From the NCBI RefSeq assembly GCF_001579845.1, contig NZ_CP007440.1, positions 7,834,029 to 7,898,028 of the forward strand: DNA of 64,000 nt. Reading direction: 5' to 3'. Positions 61,476-64,000 of the stretch are shown here, one piece after another. The position numbers were made by a program, and so were the translations under genes. Numbering within the stretch: the first letter of the stretch is position 1; each line of letters starts with the position of its first letter. Source of the stretch: Rhodoplanes sp. Z2-YC6860. Lineage in GTDB: Bacteria > Pseudomonadota > Alphaproteobacteria > Rhizobiales > Xanthobacteraceae. Under the pieces are notes generated by a model. The model was not told the DNA's origin and ran no database searches. It worked only from the letters and a program-made list of their open reading frames with translations.

Positions 61476-61598
61476 CACCCTCCCCTGGAGGGGGAGGGTC
61501 GACCGCCGAAGGCGGGCGGGGTGGGGTGAACCTAGCGGCGAGGAAGATCACCCACCCCGCGAGCTTCGCTCGCGACCCTCCCCCTCCAGGGGAGGGTG
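61476..61598. repeat. Dispersed element with 26-bp perfect terminal inverted repeats
   Basis: The ends at 61476-61501 and 61573-61598 are exact reverse complements over 26 bases (CACCCTCCCCTGGAGGGGGA and onward). Inside are further complementary pairs, such as CCGCCGAAGGCGG and the CACCCCGC / GCGGGGTG pair. The 123-bp size and clean ends look like a MITE or REP-type unit. It lies between the convergent RND and monooxygenase genes and may act as a terminator. Confidence 0.88.
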
Positions 61599-61634
61599 AA
61601 GTAGCGCCACCGCCTCAAACGCAAACAGCCGCGA

Positions 61635-62969
61635 TCACTCCGCAGCGGCTGACGTCGCAGCAAACCGGTTCGGCGGCCGCGGCAATCCCAGATTCTCTCG
61701 CAAGGTCGCGCCTTCGTAGCGCGTGCGGAACAGGCCGCGTCGCTGCAATTCCGGAATGACCTCGTCGACGAACGTGTTCAACTCATGCGGTAGAGTCTGC
61801 GGCATGATGTTGAAGCCGTCGGCCGCGCCGCCGCGGTACCATTCCTCCAGCGCGTCGGCGATGTCCAACGCGGTGCCGAACACGACGCGGTGACCGCGCG
61901 CGGTGGCGACGCGGATATAGAGCTGGCGGATCGTCATGTTCTCGGCGCGCGCCATGTCCATGACGACCTTCTGGCGGCCCTGCTGCGTATTCGTCAGCGG
62001 CACGTCCGGCACCGGGCCGTCGAGCGGATATTTCGACAGATCGAGGCCGACGATGTCGGACAACATCGCGACGCCCAGCTCGGGATGAATCAGCGTCTGG
62101 AGCTGCTCGAATTTTTCCCTGGCCTCGTCGCGGCTCTTGCCGACCACCGTCAGCACGCCGGGCATGACCTTGATGGAATCCGGCGAGCGGCCGCACTTCG
62201 CGGTGCGCGCTTTGAGCTCGGCATAGAATTTCTTCGAAGCTTCGAGGTTCTGCGACACCGTGAACAGCACCTCGGCGGTGCGCGCCGCAAGCTCGAGCCC
62301 CGCCTCCGACTGCCCGGCCTGCACGATCACCGGCTGGCCCTGCGGTGAGCGCGGCACCATCAAGGGCCCGCGCACCGAGAAGTGCGTGCCCTTGTGATGC
62401 AGCATGTGGAGTTTTTCAGGGTGGAAGAACAGCCCGCCGTTCTTGTCCAGGACGTGGGCGTCGTCCTCCCACGTGTCCCAAAGCCCCTGCGCCACGTCGA
62501 TGAACTCGGCGGCGCGCTCGTAGCGTTGGTCGTGCGGCACGTGGGCCGCATGGCTGAAGTTCAGCGCTTCGGACGCCGCCGACGAGGTGACCACGTTCCA
62601 GCCGACGCGGCCCTCGCTCAACTGGTCCAACGTGGCGAACATGCGCGCCACATGGAACGGATCGAGATAGGTGGTGGTGGCGGTCGAGATCAGGCCGATG
62701 CGGCTCGTCACCGCCGCGAGCGCGCCGAGCAACGTCAGCGGTTCGAGCCGCATCGACACCGTCGTGCGCTTCCAGATGTCCGGGTCGTCAGGGCCGAAGG
62801 TCGAATTGCTGTCGGCGTTGAAGACGAAATCGAACAGCCCGCGCTCGGCGATCTGCGTGATGTTGACGTAGTGCTTCAGGCTCTGGTTGGCGTTCGGCAT
62901 GACGCCGGGATCGCGCCATGACGCGATGTGGTGGCCGGTTCCATAAAGGAAAAAGCCGAGTTTCATCAT
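61635..62969 (-). CDS. NtaA/SnaA/DszA-type FMN-dependent monooxygenase
   Basis: A 444-residue flavin-dependent monooxygenase of the bacterial luciferase superfamily, NtaA/DmoA branch. It uses reduced FMN and oxygen to break C-N or C-S bonds of compounds such as nitrilotriacetate, EDTA, dibenzothiophene sulfone or dimethyl sulfide. KLGFFLYGTGHHIASWRDP is the family N-terminus. LEPLTLLGALAAVTSRIGLISTATTTYLDPFHVARMFATLDQLSEGRVGWNVVTS and PVIVQAGQSEAGLELAARTAEVLFT are conserved flavin-site segments. A partner FMN reductase is not adjacent, though one exists at 11452. Substrate unknown. Confidence 0.93.
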   Translation of the reverse strand: MMKLGFFLYGTGHHIASWRDPGVMPNANQSLKHYVNITQIAERGLFDFVFNADSNSTFGPDDPDIWKRTTVSMRLEPLTLLGALAAVTSRIGLISTATTTYLDPFHVARMFATLDQLSEGRVGWNVVTSSAASEALNFSHAAHVPHDQRYERAAEFIDVAQGLWDTWEDDAHVLDKNGGLFFHPEKLHMLHHKGTHFSVRGPLMVPRSPQGQPVIVQAGQSEAGLELAARTAEVLFTVSQNLEASKKFYAELKARTAKCGRSPDSIKVMPGVLTVVGKSRDEAREKFEQLQTLIHPELGVAMLSDIVGLDLSKYPLDGPVPDVPLTNTQQGRQKVVMDMARAENMTIRQLYIRVATARGHRVVFGTALDIADALEEWYRGGAADGFNIMPQTLPHELNTFVDEVIPELQRRGLFRTRYEGATLRENLGLPRPPNRFAATSAAAE

Positions 62970-62998
62970 GGCGGCACGTGCTCCATTCTCTCAGCTCG

Positions 62999-63101
62999 GT
63001 CATTCCGGGACCGCGCGCAGCGCGGGACCCGGAATCCAGTACGGGGCTCCGAATCCGCGTCTGGATTCCGGGTTCCGGCCTTCGGCCGGCCCCGGAATGA
63101 C
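62999..63101. repeat. Dispersed palindromic repeat, type A (second copy)
   Basis: A 103-bp unit with outer arms GTCATTCCGGG and CCCGGAATGAC and inner arms CCCGGAATCCAG and CTGGATTCCGGG. Same size and design as 3543-3645, with a different spacer and a swapped small hairpin (CGGCCTTCGGCCG, seen there too). It separates the monooxygenase from dienelactone hydrolase. Confidence 0.88.
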
Positions 63102-63121
63102 CGCGGGGAGAGAGCTTACTC

Positions 63122-63820
63122 CTAGCCGAGGTGCTTTTTGAAGAAGTCGACCGTCAACGCCAGCGCGCGGTCGGCTTCGGGTTTCGAATAGGTCTTGCCG
63201 CCGTGGCGCGCAAAGGCGTGGTCGGCGCCGGGATATTTGTGGATCGTCACCAGCGGATTGGGCGACAGGCGCCGCTCCAGCATGTCGTTGACTTCGGCCT
63301 GCACCCAGCGGTCCTTCATCGCCATGTGCAGCACGAACGGCCGGTGGAGGTTCTTTACCTCCTTGATGCGGTGCTCGATATAGGTGCCGTAATAGGCCAC
63401 CGCACAATCGATGTCGGTGCGGCAGCACATCAGGTAGCAGAGCTTGCCGCCGAGACAGTAGCCGACCGCGCCGACCTTGCCGTTGCACTCCAGAATCTTC
63501 TCCAGATAGTGCCAGACGTCTTCCATGTCGCGGACACCGAGGTCGTAGTCGAACTCGTAATAGAGATCGAACGCCTTCTGCACGTGATCCGGATTCTTGT
63601 CAGAGAGTTCGACGCCCGGCTCCTGCCGCCAGAACAGGTCCGGCACGAGACACACGAAACCCGCTTCGGCGAACTCGTGGGCGTGGTGGCGCATGGTGTC
63701 GTTGACGCCCCAGATCTCCATGATGGCGATGACGGCACCCACCGGCTTCTTGTCCGGATAGGCGATGTAGGCGCCCATCTCGCCGTCGCGGAGTTTGACC
63801 CGGATGTTCTCGGTTCGCAT
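63122..63820 (-). CDS. Dienelactone hydrolase family protein
   Basis: A 232-residue alpha/beta hydrolase of the dienelactone hydrolase family, acting on lactones and esters formed when aromatic rings are degraded. Catalytic residues fit the family: Cys122 nucleophile in VGYCLGGK, Asp170 (AMKDRW) and His201 (GADHAFAR), plus the switch Glu35 in MEIWGVND. No signal peptide is seen. It is upstream of the NtaA-type monooxygenase on the same strand with a palindrome between them, so cotranscription is uncertain. Its lactone is unknown. Confidence 0.92.
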   Translation of the reverse strand: MRTENIRVKLRDGEMGAYIAYPDKKPVGAVIAIMEIWGVNDTMRHHAHEFAEAGFVCLVPDLFWRQEPGVELSDKNPDHVQKAFDLYYEFDYDLGVRDMEDVWHYLEKILECNGKVGAVGYCLGGKLCYLMCCRTDIDCAVAYYGTYIEHRIKEVKNLHRPFVLHMAMKDRWVQAEVNDMLERRLSPNPLVTIHKYPGADHAFARHGGKTYSKPEADRALALTVDFFKKHLG

Positions 63821-63863
63821 TTCCCTGCCTGTTCCCTCTCGTCCTTGGCGCTGCTCTCTCCGC

Positions 63864-63976
63864 TGTCATGCGCGGGCTTGACCCGCGCATCCATGATGCA
63901 CCAGCAGCCTATTCAACTCTTACGACTGCCTTCGTTGCACCTCGTCATGGATTGCCGGGTCAAGCCCGGCAATGAC
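63864..63976. repeat. Composite dispersed palindrome, type B (copy 5)
   Basis: A 113-bp element near the right edge. The left hairpin is GTCATGCGCGGGCTTGACC...GCGCATCCATGA and the right one TCATGGATTGCCGGGTCAAG...GGCAATGAC. The centre is CTCTTACGACTGCCTTCG, the clearest copy of the shared core. No gene is seen in the rest of the end (63821-64000). Confidence 0.87.
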
Positions 63977-64000
63977 TCGTGGAAAGTTCAGAGCTTTAAA

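Noticed and set aside
63821-64000. A coding gene at the right edge
   Set aside because: The stretch is mostly a type B palindrome; no frame with a ribosome site or family motif was found.

Overview
The window reads as GC-rich chromosomal DNA of an alphaproteobacterium. The best guess is Hyphomicrobiales near the Bradyrhizobium/Rhodoplanes/Xanthobacteraceae group; no rRNA or tRNA is present to confirm this. Pointers are the high-GC codon use, orphan Bug-type solute-binding proteins, a BA14K-like secreted protein, an alphaproteobacterial-type LexA box, and dispersed palindromic intergenic repeats of a kind common in that order. Sixty protein-coding genes are supported. The first is cut by the left edge. 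No CRISPR array, insertion sequence, prophage, rRNA or tRNA was recognised.

Layout. 1-10.3 kb: sugar-acid and organic-acid catabolism (IlvD/EDD dehydratase, alpha-hydroxyacid oxidase, PEP-mutase-like lyase, DenD-like dehydrogenase), a Bug protein translationally coupled to sfsA, and a class III CoA-transferase. 10.4-17.9 kb: redox and housekeeping genes (pirin; a flavin reductase divergent from an HxlR regulator; map; radC) and a metallophosphoesterase followed directly by a Ser/Thr kinase-UspA fusion. 17.9-27 kb: transport and hydrolases (Bug proteins, TetR/CocE divergent pair with a clear double operator, a MetE-like protein, a full TRAP dctM-dctQ-dctP set). 27-37 kb: a tandem Inh-domain protease inhibitor, two NAD(P) dehydrogenases, periplasmic binding proteins, and a meta-cleavage-like set (FAH-family hydrolase, extradiol dioxygenase, amidohydrolase). 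37-47.4 kb: two more MetE-like proteins, quinone oxidoreductase, malic enzyme, a deacetylase, two Bug proteins and a ketopantoate reductase. 47.4-48.3 kb: a gene-free stretch with 51-bp tandem repeats, a dispersed palindrome, and a predicted LexA-controlled promoter that faces no recognisable protein gene. 48.3-56.8 kb: DMT exporter/LysR pair, RraA-like protein, Bug protein, a second extradiol dioxygenase divergent from a Rieske / 138-residue unknown / amidohydrolase cassette, and a ModA-like protein. 57-63.8 kb: an RND efflux pair behind a palindromic operator, an NtaA-type flavin monooxygenase, and a dienelactone hydrolase.

Together the genes suggest a soil or water heterotroph tuned to scavenge organic acids and aromatic breakdown products: many high-affinity binding proteins, ring-cleavage dioxygenases with downstream hydrolases, and small regulator/enzyme pairs. 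The most interesting unexplained items are the LexA-type promoter with its structured downstream region, the kinase-UspA/phosphoesterase pair, the Rieske cassette with an unusually long inter-ligand insert, three divergent MetE-like paralogs, and a family of composite palindromes sharing an internal core. All functions are read from sequence motifs and remembered family features; no database search was possible.
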